Below are positions 32,108 through 46,600 of a stretch of DNA of 64,000 nt, piece after piece. The DNA is from Rapana venosa. Taxonomy: Eukaryota > Mollusca > Gastropoda > Neogastropoda > Muricidae. The notes under the pieces were generated by a model. That model made no database searches. It was not told the origin of the DNA and saw only the letters and a program-made list of their open reading frames with translations. How positions within the stretch are numbered: the first letter of the stretch is position 1; the number at the start of each line of letters is the position of its first letter. Made by a program: the position numbers and the translations under genes. The stretch covers positions 17,145,051 through 17,209,050 of the forward strand of contig CM054159.1 of assembly GCA_028751875.1 (NCBI GenBank), given 5' to 3'.

Positions 32108-32254
32108 AGCCTGATAAACGTCCTATGGACATGATTGTCGAAACAGCAAAGTCGTCTGGGGATTTTTGTATTTTTAGCTCTGAAGTATGTGCCTGTCAAC
32201 GTATAAGCTTTCACAGATTCCTGAATCGAAAATCCAACTTTAGGCTCATGTGAG

Positions 32255-32400
32255 TGAGTGTTTGTGTGTGTGTGTGTGTGTGTGTGTGCGTGCGTGCGTG
32301 TGTGTGTGCGTGCGTGCGTGTGCGTTTGTGTGTGCGTGAAGACGAGGTGGGGGGTGGGGGTGGGGGCTCGGTATGTGTGTGTGTGTGTTGGAGGGGGAGT
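32255..32400 (+). repeat. (TG)n-rich microsatellite
   Basis: TG and TGCG units with a G-rich interruption at 32345-32370. Confidence 0.9.
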
Positions 32401-32511
32401 GCGCACGTGGGCGTGAGTGACCAAACCATAAATCATTTAAAATCATAAAAAGAAGAAACATATCTTTTGAAAACACATTCTCAAGAAGGCTTATAGCAAT
32501 AAACTTTATTG

Positions 32512-32582
<71 letters not shown>
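32512..32582 (+). repeat. (TC)n microsatellite
   Basis: Uninterrupted CT repeats. Confidence 0.95.
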
Positions 32583-32585
<3 letters not shown>

Positions 32586-32847
32586 AGATTCCCAACGACA
32601 AAAGCTAGGTCTAAACCTCCCCTTAACCTGAAAGGTAGCCATCGACTTGAAATCTCTGTGGAGCGAATAAACGTTCAGGGATGACAACTTTAAAGGGCAG
32701 AACTAAAACTGCCAATGCAAGCTGTCACATGGCCAGACTAGAGTACAGCTATTGATTTTGTTTCTTTGGCGAATGGTCACTAAGCTAGTATCCCTCAATC
32801 ATTTGGCCCTACCTTCCCCCTCCCCGCCTTTTGTCACTAAAGGTACA

Positions 32848-33400
32848 TGAGTGGATGGGTGGTCAAGAGGTGAGTGCCTTACTAGAAAGGAAGAGAGTCA
32901 CGGGTTTAATCTTCGTTTGAACTCCCAACTTTACCCCCACCATCCTTTTGATTTTGAGTGGTGGTGGTATGGGTTCCTTTTCTGGGTGAATGAGATAATG
33001 ACAATGACAAATTCTTTGATTTTGAGGATAATGAGCAAGCACCCATGTTCTTTTTTACATCCACTCCCCGCCCTTAGGGATATATAAGAGCGAGCGAGAG
33101 AGACAGAGAGAGAGTGTGTGTGTGTGTTGGGGTGGAATTGAACCCAAAACTGTTCCGAGTTTTTTGTCCACCTCCTGGACTTATAAAACAAGGTCCCATG
33201 CGGTGTACATATCTAGCGATTGTAAAATAAAAGGATCCACAAAGAGAGTTGTAACTGGGAAAATGATGCCCATAAAGGCCACTCACGTAGGGAAACAAGT
33301 ATACTTGGCAAACAGGACTTTTTTTAAACTGGTAGCGTTGTGCTATTTCCTTTGGAGAGCAGACGGTGACAGTGGTAATGACTAACGCTTTAACTTTAAA
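32848..33400 (+). mobile_element. tRNA-derived SINE with central domain, interrupted
   Basis: The head (GGATGGGTGGTCAAGAGGTG, decayed B box GGGTTTAATC) is followed by a TTTGAGTGGTGGTGG segment like that of the 14655 SINE. A fragment of the core SINE 3' end (33018-33068) and a (GA)n/(TG)n tract interrupt it. The central domain resumes at 33195 (AAGGTCCCATGCGGTG, AAAGAGAGTTGTAACTGG, AGGCCACTCACGTAGGG). Strongly diverged. Confidence 0.6.
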
Positions 33401-34236
33401 CAACTGAACCATTGTATAGTACAGGCTGCTAAGCTGAACATGCTAAGAGGGCGAAGGGAAAAACTACGAGCCTTACTGGAGTCACCAGGGTCGGACTCTG
33501 CATGATCAGAGACCAGCTGAACCTTTCACAAACTGCAGAAAACACCATTGTGCATCACAGGGCAAGAACTGGCTTTGAGGAGCAGAGAAGCAAACATGTC
33601 GTAAAAGATGGCCGATGTCTGAACAGCTGTTGATGTGAGCTCCTGCAATTACCTTTGCGTTTTGAGGTTTCCCTATGTTTAGGTGCACTGTGGTGTTGTG
33701 CATGCTTTGGTGGTGAACTTTTATGTTGACACATGTTGTTTATAGTGCCCATAGTTGGTCACAGTGGTCACAGCATTAGTATTTGTTGTATTTTGTTAAT
33801 CTTCATGCCTATTTAAGTCACAGGCGCTTGCAATGTATAGTTATAGCTGTGGACACATTTAAGAATACACATGAAATTTTTATGCATTTTCATTTTCAAA
33901 CGGTGATCATAAGAAAATTCTGCTGCGCGTGCCTCTGTGCTCTTGTGTTTGAAAGAACAAAAGAAAGCAGAGGCCATGAGCCAGGAAAGTTCTTGATAAC
34001 CATGTGAGTGAGTGAGTGAGGAGACTGCCAGTGTGTGTGTGGCCCTCCTGCTCTTGTGCTGTGTCCAGTACAGCAACAAATACACTTTGCCCTCCTGACT
34101 CATCTTCACACTTGACTGCATGTGCATGTGCATAAATCAATTCAAGTCCCACGTGTGTGAGTTCCATCTTGCTTGTATAGAGACACTTCAAACAATGTAT
34201 GCTGTGCTCTGTTAGCTCCCTACTGCTGGAAGTAGC
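33401..34236. other. non-coding stretch, nothing recognised
   Basis: Several short frames on both strands without motifs. 34005-34022 is a short GAGT repeat. Confidence 0.45.
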
Positions 34237-35395
34237 GTGTTTATATCCTTGAAGACAAAATTCCTTACCTCCATTAGAGAACCAGTACTTATCAAGTATT
34301 TATCATCTTTACAACCACCTCAAGCGAAAGTTTTGACATCGCACACGTCTAAAGACACAGATGGTCAGAACAAGTGTCCAGTTTCTTCTCCTCCAGCTGA
34401 TGAGACAGTGGAGAAGAGGCCATGTGCTGGTAATGAAAGCTTTACAGACTCTGACAGTGACAGTACCGTCACCTATCTACACCAGCTGTCCAGCACTCTC
34501 CTGGACTCTTCTCATCAGGACGACACCCCACACCCTGGAATTTCATTCACACAACTGCAGGTGATGTCTATTAAGGAGGAGGTGAAAGTGGCAATGGTGG
34601 ACCTGTGGTGTTGGAGCTGCTTTCCAAGGCTGTGGCTGCTGAGGTCACCAACCAACTGCGAAAAGAAATGGTGGCCTTCAGAGAGCAGCTGGCAGCCAAA
34701 GACCAGGAAATTAAGGTGCTGCAGGACCAAGTGAACAACTTGGAGCAGTACAGTCAACGCAATAACGTACATAGTTATCAGATCCATTCCAGAGACAGAG
34801 ATGGGTCTTCTGAAGAAGTGGTGACAAATGAAGTAAAATACCACATTCCCAAATGGCAGGACCATCAGGAAGTCTCTGGCTACAGGCACGCTGTCCACCA
34901 ATTACCTTGCTGAGGCCTGTGCTCTGCTACTTGCAGCCCAGACTTTCAACCAGGAGGCCACACTACCCATCAAAACAGTGTTCCTGACTGATTGAAAGTC
35001 CATCCTGCAGAATCTCCAGGTGCAAATGCAGATCCTATGAGACATCAGACATGAGCTAAGCCTCCTCAGTCAGAGAAGTGTAGTGGTTCTGCAATGGATC
35101 CAGCCCCAGTGTGGCACAGGGGGGAAAATGAGATGGAAAGCCAGTCCATGACAGGCAGCAGCTTGGAGCAGCCAGCCCACCCAGTGTCCTACAGAGAAGC
35201 AAGGACAATCCTGAGAACAAGCTTCAAGAAAGCCTAGTGCCAGCACATGGACACTGGGCCAGAAGATGGAGAGAATAACTTTCTTGTTAAGCATGAAAAC
35301 GTCCAACAAAAACAACAGCAAATCTGGTGGGAAAGGTTCTCAACCTGATGGCTTAACAGCCACTGGTTACAAGTCTACACTGTGAATGCTAGACT
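34237..35395 (+). mobile_element. non-LTR retrotransposon remnant: ORF1 coiled coil plus RNase H
   Basis: The plus-strand frame from 34237 is acidic and serine-rich. After a frameshift near 34605 it continues as RKEMVAFREQLAAKDQEIK, then VLQDQVNNLEQYSQRNNV, typical of LINE ORF1 coiled coils. From 34905 another frame gives EACALLLAAQTFNQEA, TVFLTD and, after two stops, VVLQWIQPQCGTGG. These resemble the RNase H domain of LINE ORF2. The reverse transcriptase is missing, so this is an internally deleted relic. Confidence 0.7.
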
Positions 35396-35631
35396 GTTCT
35401 GCATATTTTTTTAACTGAATGATTCCCCCAGACGAAAACGTAGCCTACCGACAGTGACAACAGTAAAGAGAACATGTCTAATTATTTTTGGCAGCGGTGT
35501 CTGGTGAATTATGGGTAAGGATGTGAATGATCAACCAGGCTGACTTCAAGTGCAAAACTGCCAGAGCCTCATTTACTCGTGTATAGGTGCACAGTGGAAG
35601 AAATCAATGAGAACATCATTACTCAATGTAT

Positions 35632-35634
<3 letters not shown>

Positions 35635-35717
<83 letters not shown>
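35635..35717 (+). repeat. (TC)n microsatellite
   Basis: CT repeats with one TT interruption. Confidence 0.95.
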
Positions 35718-35720
<3 letters not shown>

Positions 35721-36935
35721 TCCCTTGCTCCTTCCAGTAATCCCTAAAAGATGCATCATTATTCAATAAACAGGTCTCCTTGAGCTGATCTCGAGGAGGT
35801 GGGACATACATGATTTCTCTCTCTCCATGATAAATTGTTATATTACTGGTGATATTTTGGAAATTAAGTCGTGTTGAGTGGCAACGCAAACCAATCAAGA
35901 TTCTTATTTCCACCTAATTTATGGGCTTTTGAGTAGCCTATGTCTACATGTGCACTAAATAAGTAATTCAATTCAATCTTCTTGTTTATAGCCCTGCCGA
36001 CCACAGGGGCCATATCAGGCCTGTCACCTCACCAAATAGTATTGAAATGCATAAACTATTATTCCGATCACAGAAATTAATGCAAATGGGAAATTGCTTT
36101 ACATCTCCCATATAAACCACTTCATAATACCGTTAAACTTAACGCTTGTGTTTTGTGCTGACAACGATCTGTGTAAATCATAAACTTGTGCTAAACTGTG
36201 TCAATATAATGTGATCTACAGATTATCAAGTGTACCCAATGACAATGTTTGCTGAGGTCATGGTAAGTGATACAAATGGACACTTTTGTCAGAAAGATTT
36301 TCATCTGCACAAACCATGGACTATTTGGTGAAGGTGCAGGGAAGCTTAATATCTTTTTTGTCTTAGAGCTTGTAGTTTTAATTTTAAGAATGATATTAAC
36401 ATGAATAAAAAAAAACTAACGTTCAATATCTTTTCTTTCTGTCTGCCTGTATGTAGTTTTGAGTTTTTAGCATGATGTCAGATGGATCAAAAGCTTAAAC
36501 GAATCCTCAATGCCATTCAGAAGCGTTTCTCCTGCAACCAAGAAGATTGATGTGTAAGGCGAAACAGTCTAGTTTATCATTAGGCCTACCCAGCCATAGT
36601 AAATGATGACATAAAGGTTATCATATCAGATTTCGATCTAAATTAAGAAAATGTGATGTCTACTTGTACCCTTACTGATTTATTATCCACCTCCATACTG
36701 GTTAAGTAAGGCTGTCATTTGCATTTCATGTGGTTTCAATAATAGTATCACACTCAGTTTATATTTCAAGCTGCAGTCATGCAGCAAATTTCTTTGCCAG
36801 GCTATAGACTGTTTATTGTGGAACACAAAAGAATGTGAGGTTTAAAAACACTTTATTCAAACATTTCTGACCAATAGAAAGATTAAAAGCAAAGCATGGA
36901 AAGTGTTTACTGGAAACACCTATCACCTTTATTCA
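35718..36935. other. non-coding stretch, nothing recognised
   Basis: AT-rich, no supported frame or repeat. Confidence 0.5.
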
Positions 36936-36939
36936 GTGC

Positions 36940-38690
36940 CTTCCAGAACCTGTGTTTCCTCAGCAGCCTACTGATGTGACACTGCCGGGCTTCGTTACCG
37001 GGCAGTCCAGCTCTCCTCAGTCTGCATCCAGTATTCTGCAGTGTGAAGGGGGTACAGACGGAAATGTGGTCATTCTCCCTCCTACTCCTAAGGTCCAGGT
37101 CAACACTCCGGAAAACAGCCTTGATGATACTGATAAAGATCATGATGTCAGCCCACAGAATCATAATTCATCCTCTTAAATACTGTGTAAAAGACTGCGT
37201 AAACGCATTATTTAATTTACTTCAAAATATTCTAATATCACACTATGTGCTCTATTCCCCTAGCAAAACAGACCAAATATTTTGATTCAGCCATAGATTT
37301 CCTTTCTCAACAACTGAACAATTGTGTGATGGAGTTAACCTCTCTAATCAGTGATGGAAAATGTGTACTAAAAACGAAATACGACTGTTCACCTCTGACA
37401 AAATAGATGCTATTCAAGGTGAAATGGAAACACTAAACGAGGAAATGAGGGGTCTGCAACAAAAACCAGATATCCTTTTGAAACAAAATCAATCACACAA
37501 CTTGGTAGTTTACAATCTGACCTGAAAAAAGTAAAGCACATCTCAGTACCACCTTTTTTCACACACACGGGCACTTAAATCACCCCCACTGGTTACTACC
37601 CCAGTGAAAATAAACAGACAAAAATTCAATGATCAAACGAATTGATTCATCCATGGTTCGTGAACCTACAATTCAAAGTCCAAAAACAGTTCAGGCAGCT
37701 GTTCCAGACACTATCCCAAATGTTGACATCCTCTAAACTGAGTGGTCCTGACTGGAACGTTTCCCTCAGCCCCAGTGTAAACCCAGCTCTGTACACAGTA
37801 CCCCCACACAACTCCTTCCAGACAACAAAAGAACGAATAGCCAGGTGACAGGCGCCCAGGTAAGTCACCTGTGCATACCCAGCAAGAAGAGGGAGTCCAG
37901 TCTGATTCTAATGATAAAACTAAGTATTTTACACCAGAAACCTACTTTGTCTCCTCTGGCCAGCCCCACTCCCATCACCCACTCTCCCAAACCTCTGTCC
38001 TCATTGGAGATTCTGTAATTAATTAAATACATGTTGGTGGCAGCCTTCAGTCTCGGAAGACTATACAGTTGCGCTCTAGGTGTTCATTCTGGTACAGTGT
38101 CAGGTGTGGCTGGCCAGTCCAACATGGGTATGACAGTCCCTATGACAGAGGGCACAGATCAAGTCTAAAAATTAGATATGTACATTAACTCCAGAAAGAT
38201 TGCCTCAGGGGATGAGGTGATTTACATGCTATGTATTCTTGGCCTGACTATCAACCAGCTGATAGACAGTCTGCAGTCTGTGTCAGTGTCATCACACTCC
38301 GTGAAGACTGTGGCTCTCCATGTGGGGGTCAACAGCTGCCCTGCCGGGCCTGTCTCTAAAGAGACATGGACGAAGCTGCTCTCGCTCTGAAAAAGTACTT
38401 TCCCTAAGTCAACTGGTGTGGCAAGTTTCATTATTCCAGTCATGTATAAGCACAATTTAACAATGCCATCTTTCCTTCTAAGAAAAATCTTTACTCAGTC
38501 TGTCAAGTCCTGAATGTCACTTATGTTGACAATTATGACACATTCACAGCAAAAACAAGTGCCCCCCCCCCCCCCTTAGGTATATCAAAATGTTATCCAC
38601 CCCAGTGCAAGAGGCACAGCAAAACTAGCCATTAACCTGAAGCAAGCTTTTCACTGTAGACCAAACCACCTCGGCAACACACGGCATAAA
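36940..38690 (+). mobile_element. decayed CR1-like ORF1 with SGNH esterase-type domain
   Basis: Open pieces in shifting frames read in order as one ORF1-like protein. A proline/serine-rich N part is followed by a glutamine/lysine-rich segment. VLIGDSVIN at 37998-38024 resembles SGNH block I (GDS). VKTVALHVGVNSCPAGP at about 38300 resembles block III, with the usual GxND changed to GVNS. NVIHPSARGTAKLAINLK at about 38590 resembles block V with its histidine. A dispersed repeat (38036-38168) is inserted between blocks I and III. Several stops and frameshifts show it is inactive. CR1-family ORF1 proteins are known to carry esterase domains. Confidence 0.65.
38036..38168 (+). repeat. dispersed repeat inserted in the ORF1 relic
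   Basis: Shares TTCAGTCTCGGAAGACTATA and GTTGCGCTCTAGGTGTTCAT with the repeat at 27945. It interrupts the esterase-like frame just after VLIGDSVIN. Confidence 0.6.
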
Positions 38691-40390
38691 AAAGTATAAT
38701 GTGCTGGGTGGCCAGTATTAAGGCAGTTACCATCAACCTTTCAATGTATACAGTTACCAAAGTATTAGAGATAGGCACACTTATCCATCCCAAAGTGAGC
38801 ACTCCATGAAGAAAATGATAATGTTATATATAAAGCTAATAGCTTTTTTATGATAAATACAACCAGTGCTCGTGGATGTAAGCAGAGAAAAGTTCATATT
38901 TACCGAAGTAAATAGGAAGGCATTATTATGTGCAGCCCCAAAACGTGTGTGTATAATCACGTGAACGAGACTGGGTGTGAAGTGTAGACATGTGGTGGGT
39001 GAAATATAATGGCAGGAGGAAGGGAGGTGAGGTAGGGAACATTATCCATTCTTAAGATTTTTAAAATTCTGGATAATGTGCAAAATGCAGTCAGCTCAGT
39101 TGTCCTCATTGACTAAGGATATCACTGGTCTATCTTAGTCTTCGATTGTTTAATGAAATTTTACAACCTTCATTCCTGTTGGAGAGGAAATTATTGTCTC
39201 GACTATTACTGATTTTGTTTATTGATATCTTCCAGTGCCTTTGCTGAAAAATATTGTACACATTAATTTTGTCAGATAATTTTATCAATATTATTAACGT
39301 TTTGTCATTGTAGACTTTTTAGAAACAAATTCTCATTTGCGTGATTATATAGATAGTTAATATGTGAAAGTGTGTATGTAGTATACGTTAGAAGTTTCCT
39401 GTGGTATAGATTATCAAATGTGGTAGATTCCTTTGTGCTTTATACGTCTGCAGTTTAGCAAAGTTTTTCCTAGACTTGGCCAACACTTTATCACCACAGT
39501 TTACCAAGATACCAATACCTATAAGGCAACAGAACATTGGATAAACACGCCTGTGATAAAACATGCCCTTTTAACAACCCAAAGAGCGAAACGCCACATA
39601 TGACCTTGTATAGGGCTGCACAGACCATTTGCCAAAGATCACACGTCTACTCTCTGCCTTAATTATTGTTGCTTTTATTTTAAAACATGCCTTGAGCTGA
39701 CTGTTGTTAGCAGAGTTATAATACTGCTCTTAACCATGTTAAAGCAGGAACTAGCAAAGGATAGCTTATTTAATTCAAGAAAGTAATGGAGATGTGGAGA
39801 AAAGATTACCAAAACCTTGTAGATTCCCGACAACACCACACCATCCATACCTTCTTGTCAGAAAGGGCTACAATGAGGACACCCCACAGGCAGTTGACAA
39901 GTTTTAACCAATCAGCTGCTGCTTACGTAATTTTGTGAGTAATTGTTTTGTGCCCACAGTGTCCTTTTAGACAGAATACAGTCCTCTCTCTTTTTTACAT
40001 TTCTCTGAATTACTTGCCTGACTTTCATTGTTATGAGTATAGTCAATACGTGTGTGTGTGTGTGTGTGTGTGTGTGAAATAAGTCTCTGTCTTCTTAGTC
40101 ATTGGTCTTTAAAACATTGTATTCATACATCAGTGTATGTGTGTGGGTGTGCATGGGTGTATTCGCGCACACACACGCACGTGCGCGTATGAGCGTATGT
40201 GCGTGCGTAAATTGTAAGTCTTCTGTGTGTGTGTATGTGTGCGTGTGTGTGCGCGTGCCATTTTTATTTGAAGTTATCTTGGAATGTTTTTACCATTTTG
40301 ATGTATGAGAAAATGCACAAAACCAGTACTTGGTCCAGAAGGAAGTCAGTTAATTGACTTATTGCAGTTCGTTTTTAAATTTCAGTAAAA
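38691..40390. other. non-coding stretch with short (TG)n tracts
   Basis: TG repeats at 40050-40077 and interrupted TG/GTGC at 40130-40258. Otherwise nothing recognised. Confidence 0.5.
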
Positions 40391-40391
40391 T

Positions 40392-40465
40392 TATACACGT
40401 GTTCCCCTTGAACGAGATTCAAACTGGGATCAGCAGATCACAAGCACTATGTGCAACGCTCTGAA
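40392..40465 (-). mobile_element. core SINE head fragment, minus strand
   Basis: CCCCTTGAACGAGATTCAAA, TGGGATCAGCAGATCACAAG and GTGCAACGCTCT are the reverse of the SINE B-box and head region at 31125-31185. Confidence 0.6.
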
Positions 40466-40588
40466 TGTGTGTGCCTGCTTGAGTTGCTGAGTGAGAGGGA
40501 AAAAATACCATGTAAAGTATGATGATTCTCACACACTTTCAAGAATTTGATCCTTGACTTGATCATACAGCATGCTTCTGCTGGTGTG

Positions 40589-40592
<4 letters not shown>

Positions 40593-40628
<36 letters not shown>
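40593..40628 (+). repeat. (CA)n microsatellite
   Basis: Uninterrupted CA repeats at the edge of the large satellite. Confidence 0.95.
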
Positions 40629-40631
<3 letters not shown>

Positions 40632-40659
40632 TTTTATTACATGGCTATTATTTTATTGT

Positions 40660-43600
40660 ATGGAAAATGTCAGATGTAAACATATGAATTTAGTGACAAA
40701 AATGGAACATGTCCACATTAAGATTAAAACAATACCACAAATATATGTACATATAAATCTAGATATATGACACGTCATATGTAAAAAAGAAGAACCCAAT
40801 GTTTTACAAAGAAAACAAACATTTAAAAACAAAAATACAATACATAGGTTTGCAAATGATTGGGTTTTTTTTAAAAAGGCCCCTTCTCCCCACACACTTT
40901 CCACACAAGTATGTAAATACTTGCATTTTTCTCATTTTACATTTCATCTCTGTGCTGATTTTTTGTAATCACAAAAGCAAGAAACACACAGGCACATATC
41001 ACACACCACAATACTTATACAAAATTAATCTGTCATATACATTCTCAAAATATGTGATGCTGTAAAATCTCCAAGAAAGAAAATATAAAAACAAAAATAA
41101 AACAAAACAATAGTAAACTTCTATCCAAACACTTTCTTGTACATCATTGTACAAAAGGCTACATTTTTCAACAATTTACATTTGATCTCAGTATCTAAAA
41201 TTTACTATAAAAAACAAACCCAAAAACAAAAGCAAAAAACACCACCAAACAAAAAGAAAACACGGGCACACACTGTCCACTACCAGACTTAAAATCATAT
41301 ACCATAAGTTTCTTGGCTCACATGTTGGTGTAAAATCTGCCATCAATCTTCCAGCAGAAGATCAATACACAGATCTGCCACCAACATCAATGAAAAATAT
41401 ATTTTTACATTATCAAAGCTAATCACATAATGAGCTTTTTTTTCTTTCACATTTCATGTGATTTCAAGAAAAAAACACAAACATTTAAAAACAAAAAATA
41501 AAGCAAAATATACGTATGTTTGTACTTGGTTTAAAAAGAAAAAGGCCCCTTCTCCCCACACACCTTCCACACAATTATGTAAGCTCATGCATTTTTCTCA
41601 GCATTTTACATTTCATCTCTGTGCTGGTTTTTTGCAGCCATAAAAAGCAAGAAACACAAAGACACATATCACACACACCACTATACTTTTACAGCATTAA
41701 TCTGTCAAACATTCTCAAAAGATATGATACTGTAAAATCTCCAAGAAAGAAAATATGAAAATAAAAATTGAAAAAAAACAGAAACCTCTCTCCCCACACT
41801 TTCTTCCACATCATTGTAGAGCATGATACGGTTTTTCCCTCAGTTTACATTTGATCTCACTATCTAAAATTACACACACAAAACAGCCAAACAAACAAAA
41901 GGGACAAAGAAAAAGAAAACACATGCACGCTGTCCACTACTAGACAAAATCATATACTATTACTTTTTTTGCTTGCATATGTTGCTGTTAAATCTGCCAT
42001 CAATCTTCTAGCAGAAGATCAATACACAGATCTGTCACCAACATGAATGAAAATTATCTTTTGCAATATTAATGCTATTCACATAATAAACTTTTTTTCT
42101 TCCAACATTTTATTTGATTTTACAAAAAAAAACCACTTAAAAACAAAAATAAAAACAAAAATACATATGTATGCATTCCATTAACAACAAAAACACCTCC
42201 CCACACACTTTCCACACAAGTATGTAAATACTTGCATTTTTTTCATTATTTTACATTTCATCTCTGGGCTGATTTTTTTGCAATCACAAAAGGCAAGAAA
42301 CACACAGGAACACATCACACATCACAATACTTATACAGCATTAATCTGTCATATACATTCTCAAAAGATGTGATGCTGTAAAATCTCCAACAACAACAAA
42401 AAGATTTTTAAAAAATTAAACAAAACAGTAAACATCTCCCCCAAACACTTCTACATCATTGTCCAGAATGCTACATTTTTCAACAATGTATAGTTGATCT
42501 CAGTATCTAAAATCTACTACAAAAAACAAACAAAAAACAAAAGCAAAAAAGCACACCACCAAACAAAAACAAAACACAGGCATATACTGTCCACTACCAG
42601 ACTTAAATCATACCTAATTTTTTTGCTCACATATGTTGGTGTAAAATCTGCCATCAATCTTCCAGTGGAAGCTCAATACACAGATCTGCCACCAACATCA
42701 ATGAAAAATATCTGTTGCTTTATCAATCTTAATCACATAATTAGCTTTCTTTTCTTTCACATTTCATGTGATTTCAAGACACAAAAAACCCTACATTTTA
42801 AACAAAACGTAAAGCAAAATATATGTATGTTTGTATTTGGTTTAAAAAGAAAAAAGGTCCCTTTTCACCCCACACACTTTCCACACAAGTATGTAAGTAC
42901 TTGCATTTTTCTCATTTTACATTTCATCTCTGTGCTGATTTTTTGTAATCACAAAAGCAAGAAACACACAGGCACATATCACACATCAAAATACTTATAC
43001 AGAATTAATCTGTCATATACATTCTCAAAAGATGTGATGCTGTAAAATCTCCAAGAAAATATAAACACAAAAATAAAACAAAACAATAGTGAACCTCTCC
43101 TCAAACACTTTCTTGTACATCATTGTACAAAATGCTACATTTTTCAACAATTTACATTTGATCTCAGTATCTAAAATTTACTATAAAAAACCCCAAAACA
43201 AAAGCAAAAAAGCACACCACCAAACAAAAAGAAAACACAGGCACACACTGTCCACTACCAGACTTAAAATCATATACCATAAGTTTCTTGGCTCACATTG
43301 TTGGTGTAAAATCTGCCATCAATCTTCCAGCAGAAGATCAATACACAGATCTGCCACCAACATCAATGAAAAATATATTTTTACACTATCAAAGCTAATC
43401 ACATAATGAGCTAGTTTTCTTTCACATTTCATGTGATTTCAAGAAAGAAACACACAATTAAAACAAAAAAATAAAGCAAAATATATGTATGTTTGTCCTT
43501 GGTTTAAACAGGAAAAAGGCACCTTCTTCCCACACACTTTCAACACTATGTAAGCTCTTGCATTTTTCTCAGCAATTTACATTTAATCTCTGTGCTGGGT

Positions 43601-46600
43601 TTTTTGCAGCCACAAAAAGCAAGAAACACAAAGGCACATATCACACACACCACTATACTTTTACAGCATTAATCTTTCATAAACATTCTCAAAAGATATG
43701 ATACTGTAAAATCTCCAAGAAAGAAAATATGAAAAAAAAATTTTTTTTAAACCCAGAAACCCCTCTCCCCACACTTTCTTCCACATCATTGTAGAGCATG
43801 ATACGGTTTTTCCCTCAGTTTACATTTGATCTCACTATCTAAAATTACACACACAAAACAGCCAAACAAATAAAAGGAACAAAGAAAAAGAAAACACATG
43901 CACGCTATCCACTACTAGACAAAATCATATACTATGACTTTTTTTGCTCGCATATGTGCTGTAAAATCTGCCATCAATCTTCCAGCAGAAGATCAATACA
44001 CAGATCTGCCACCAACATGAATGAAAATTATCTTTTGCAATAGCAATGCTATTCACATAATATACTTTCTTTTTTCCAACATTTTATGTGCTTTTACACA
44101 CAAAAACACTTAGAAACAAAAATAAAAACAAAAATACATATGTATGCATTCCATTAAAAAAAAAAAAACACCTCCCCACACACTTTCCACACAAGTATGT
44201 AAATACTTGCATTTTTTCCATTATTTTACATTTCATCTCTGGGCTGATTTTTTTGCAATCACAAAAGGCAAGAAACACACAGGAACACATCACACACCAC
44301 AATACTTATACAGCATTAATCTGTCATATACATTCTCAAAAGATGTGATGCTGTAAAATCTCCAACAACAACAAAAACATTTTTAAAAAATTAAACAAAA
44401 CAGTAAACATCTCCCCCAAACACTTCTACATCATTGTCCAGAATGCTACATTTTTCAACAATGTATAGTTGATCTCAGTATCTAAAATCTACTACAAAAA
44501 ACAAACACAAAAAACAAAAGCAAAAAAGCACACCACAAAACAAAAACAAAACACAGGCATATACTGTCCACTACCAGACTTAAAATCATATACCTTTTAA
44601 TTTTTTTGCTCACATATGTTGGTGGAAAATCTGCCATCAATCTTCCAGTGGAAGCTCAATACACAGATCTGCAACCAACATCAATGAAAAATATCTTTTG
44701 CTTTATCAATCTTAATCACATAATGAGCTTTCTTTTTTTCTTTCACATTTCATGTGATTTCAAGACACAAAAAACCCAAACATTTAAAACAAAAAGTAAA
44801 GCAAAATATATGTATGTTTGTATTTGGTTTAAAAAGAAAAAAGACCCCTTCTCCCCACACACTTTCCACACAATTATGTAAGCTCTTGCATTTTTCTCAT
44901 CAATTTACATTTCATCTCTGTGCTGGGGATTTTTGCAACTACAAACAGCAAGAAACACACAGGCACACATCACAGACCAGTATACTTATACAGCATTAAT
45001 CTGTCATGTACATTCTCAAAAGATGTGATGTTGTTAAATCAACAACCTCCCCCCCCCCCAAAAAAAAAATCCCAAAAAGAAAAAAAACCAAAACATGAAA
45101 CACATACAAAACAGAGAAGCTCTCCCCACTCTCTTCCACATCATTGTAAAGAATGCTACATTTTTTCGTCAATTTATAGTTTGATCTCATTATAAAAAAA
45201 AAACCAAAACCCAACAACAACAACAAAGAAAACAGGCACACTTTTTCCACTGCCAGACTTAAAATCATAGACCATAATTTTTTGTGTGCTCACATATGTT
45301 GGTGTAAAATCTGCCATCAATCTTCCAGCAGAAGATCAATACACAGATCTGCCACCAACATCATCGAAAATTATCCTTCGCATTATGCTAATCATATAAT
45401 GAACTTTAAAAAAAATTCACATTTTATGTGATGTTACCAAGAAAAAAACCATTTGAAAACAAAAGCAAAACAAAATATACTATATATGTATTTCGTTAAA
45501 AAAAAAGAAAAAACGCCCCTTCTCCCCACACACCTTCCACACAATCATGTAAGCTCTTGCATTTTTCTCAGCAATTTACATTTCATCTCTGTGCTGGTTT
45601 TTGCAACCACGAAAAACAAGAAACACACAGGCACATATCACACACCACAACACTTATACAGCATTAATCTTTCATATACATTCTCAAAAGATGTGATGCT
45701 GTAAAATCTCAGCAACAACAAAAAATACCCAACAGAAAACCTCCCCACACACACTTTCTTCACCTTATAGAAAATGCTACATTTTTATTAATTTACATTT
45801 CGATCTCATTATCTCGAATTTAAACAAAACAAAACACACACAACCAAAAAAAAACCCAAGAAAAAGAAAAAGGCAGACTGTGTCTACTACTAGACTTAAA
45901 ATCATACCATAGCGGGTTTTTTTGTTGTTGTTCACATATGTTGGTGTAAAATCTGCCATCAATCTTCCAGCAGAAGATCAATACACAGATCTGACACCAA
46001 CATCAATGAAAAATATCTTGCACATTATCAATGCTAATCACAGAATGAACTGTCTTTTTTATTTCACACTTTTTATGTGATGTAACCAAAAAAAATTAAA
46101 AATAAAAATAAAACAAGATGTATGAATGCATGCATTTGGATTTGAAAAAAGGCTCCTTCTCTCCACACACTTTCCACACAATTATGTAAGCTCTTGCATT
46201 CGTCTCGGCAATTTACATTTCATCTCTGTGCTGGTTTTTTTGCAACCACAAAAAGCAAAAAACACACAGGCACATATCACACACCACTTTACTTATACAG
46301 CATTAATCAAAAGCATTCTCAAAAGATGTGATGATGTAAAATGTAAAAAAAAAAAAATAACATAAAAAAACAAAATAAAAAACAGAAAACCTCTCCCCAC
46401 ACTTTCTTCCACATCATTCTAGACCATGCTACATTTTTCTTCAATTTACATTTTAGCTCAATATCCAATTTTTTTTTTAACAAAGAAAAAAAACAAAATG
46501 CAAAAAGAAAACACAGGCACACTCTGTGCATAGTAGACTTAAATCATATACCATAATTATTTTTTTGGCTCACATATGTTGGTGTAAAATCTGCCATCAA

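Noticed and set aside
42494..43045. 183-residue frame inside the 10-kb satellite, with similar peptides in other monomers
   Set aside because: Similarity between copies is at DNA level; frames shift and stop differently in each monomer, with no sign of protein constraint.
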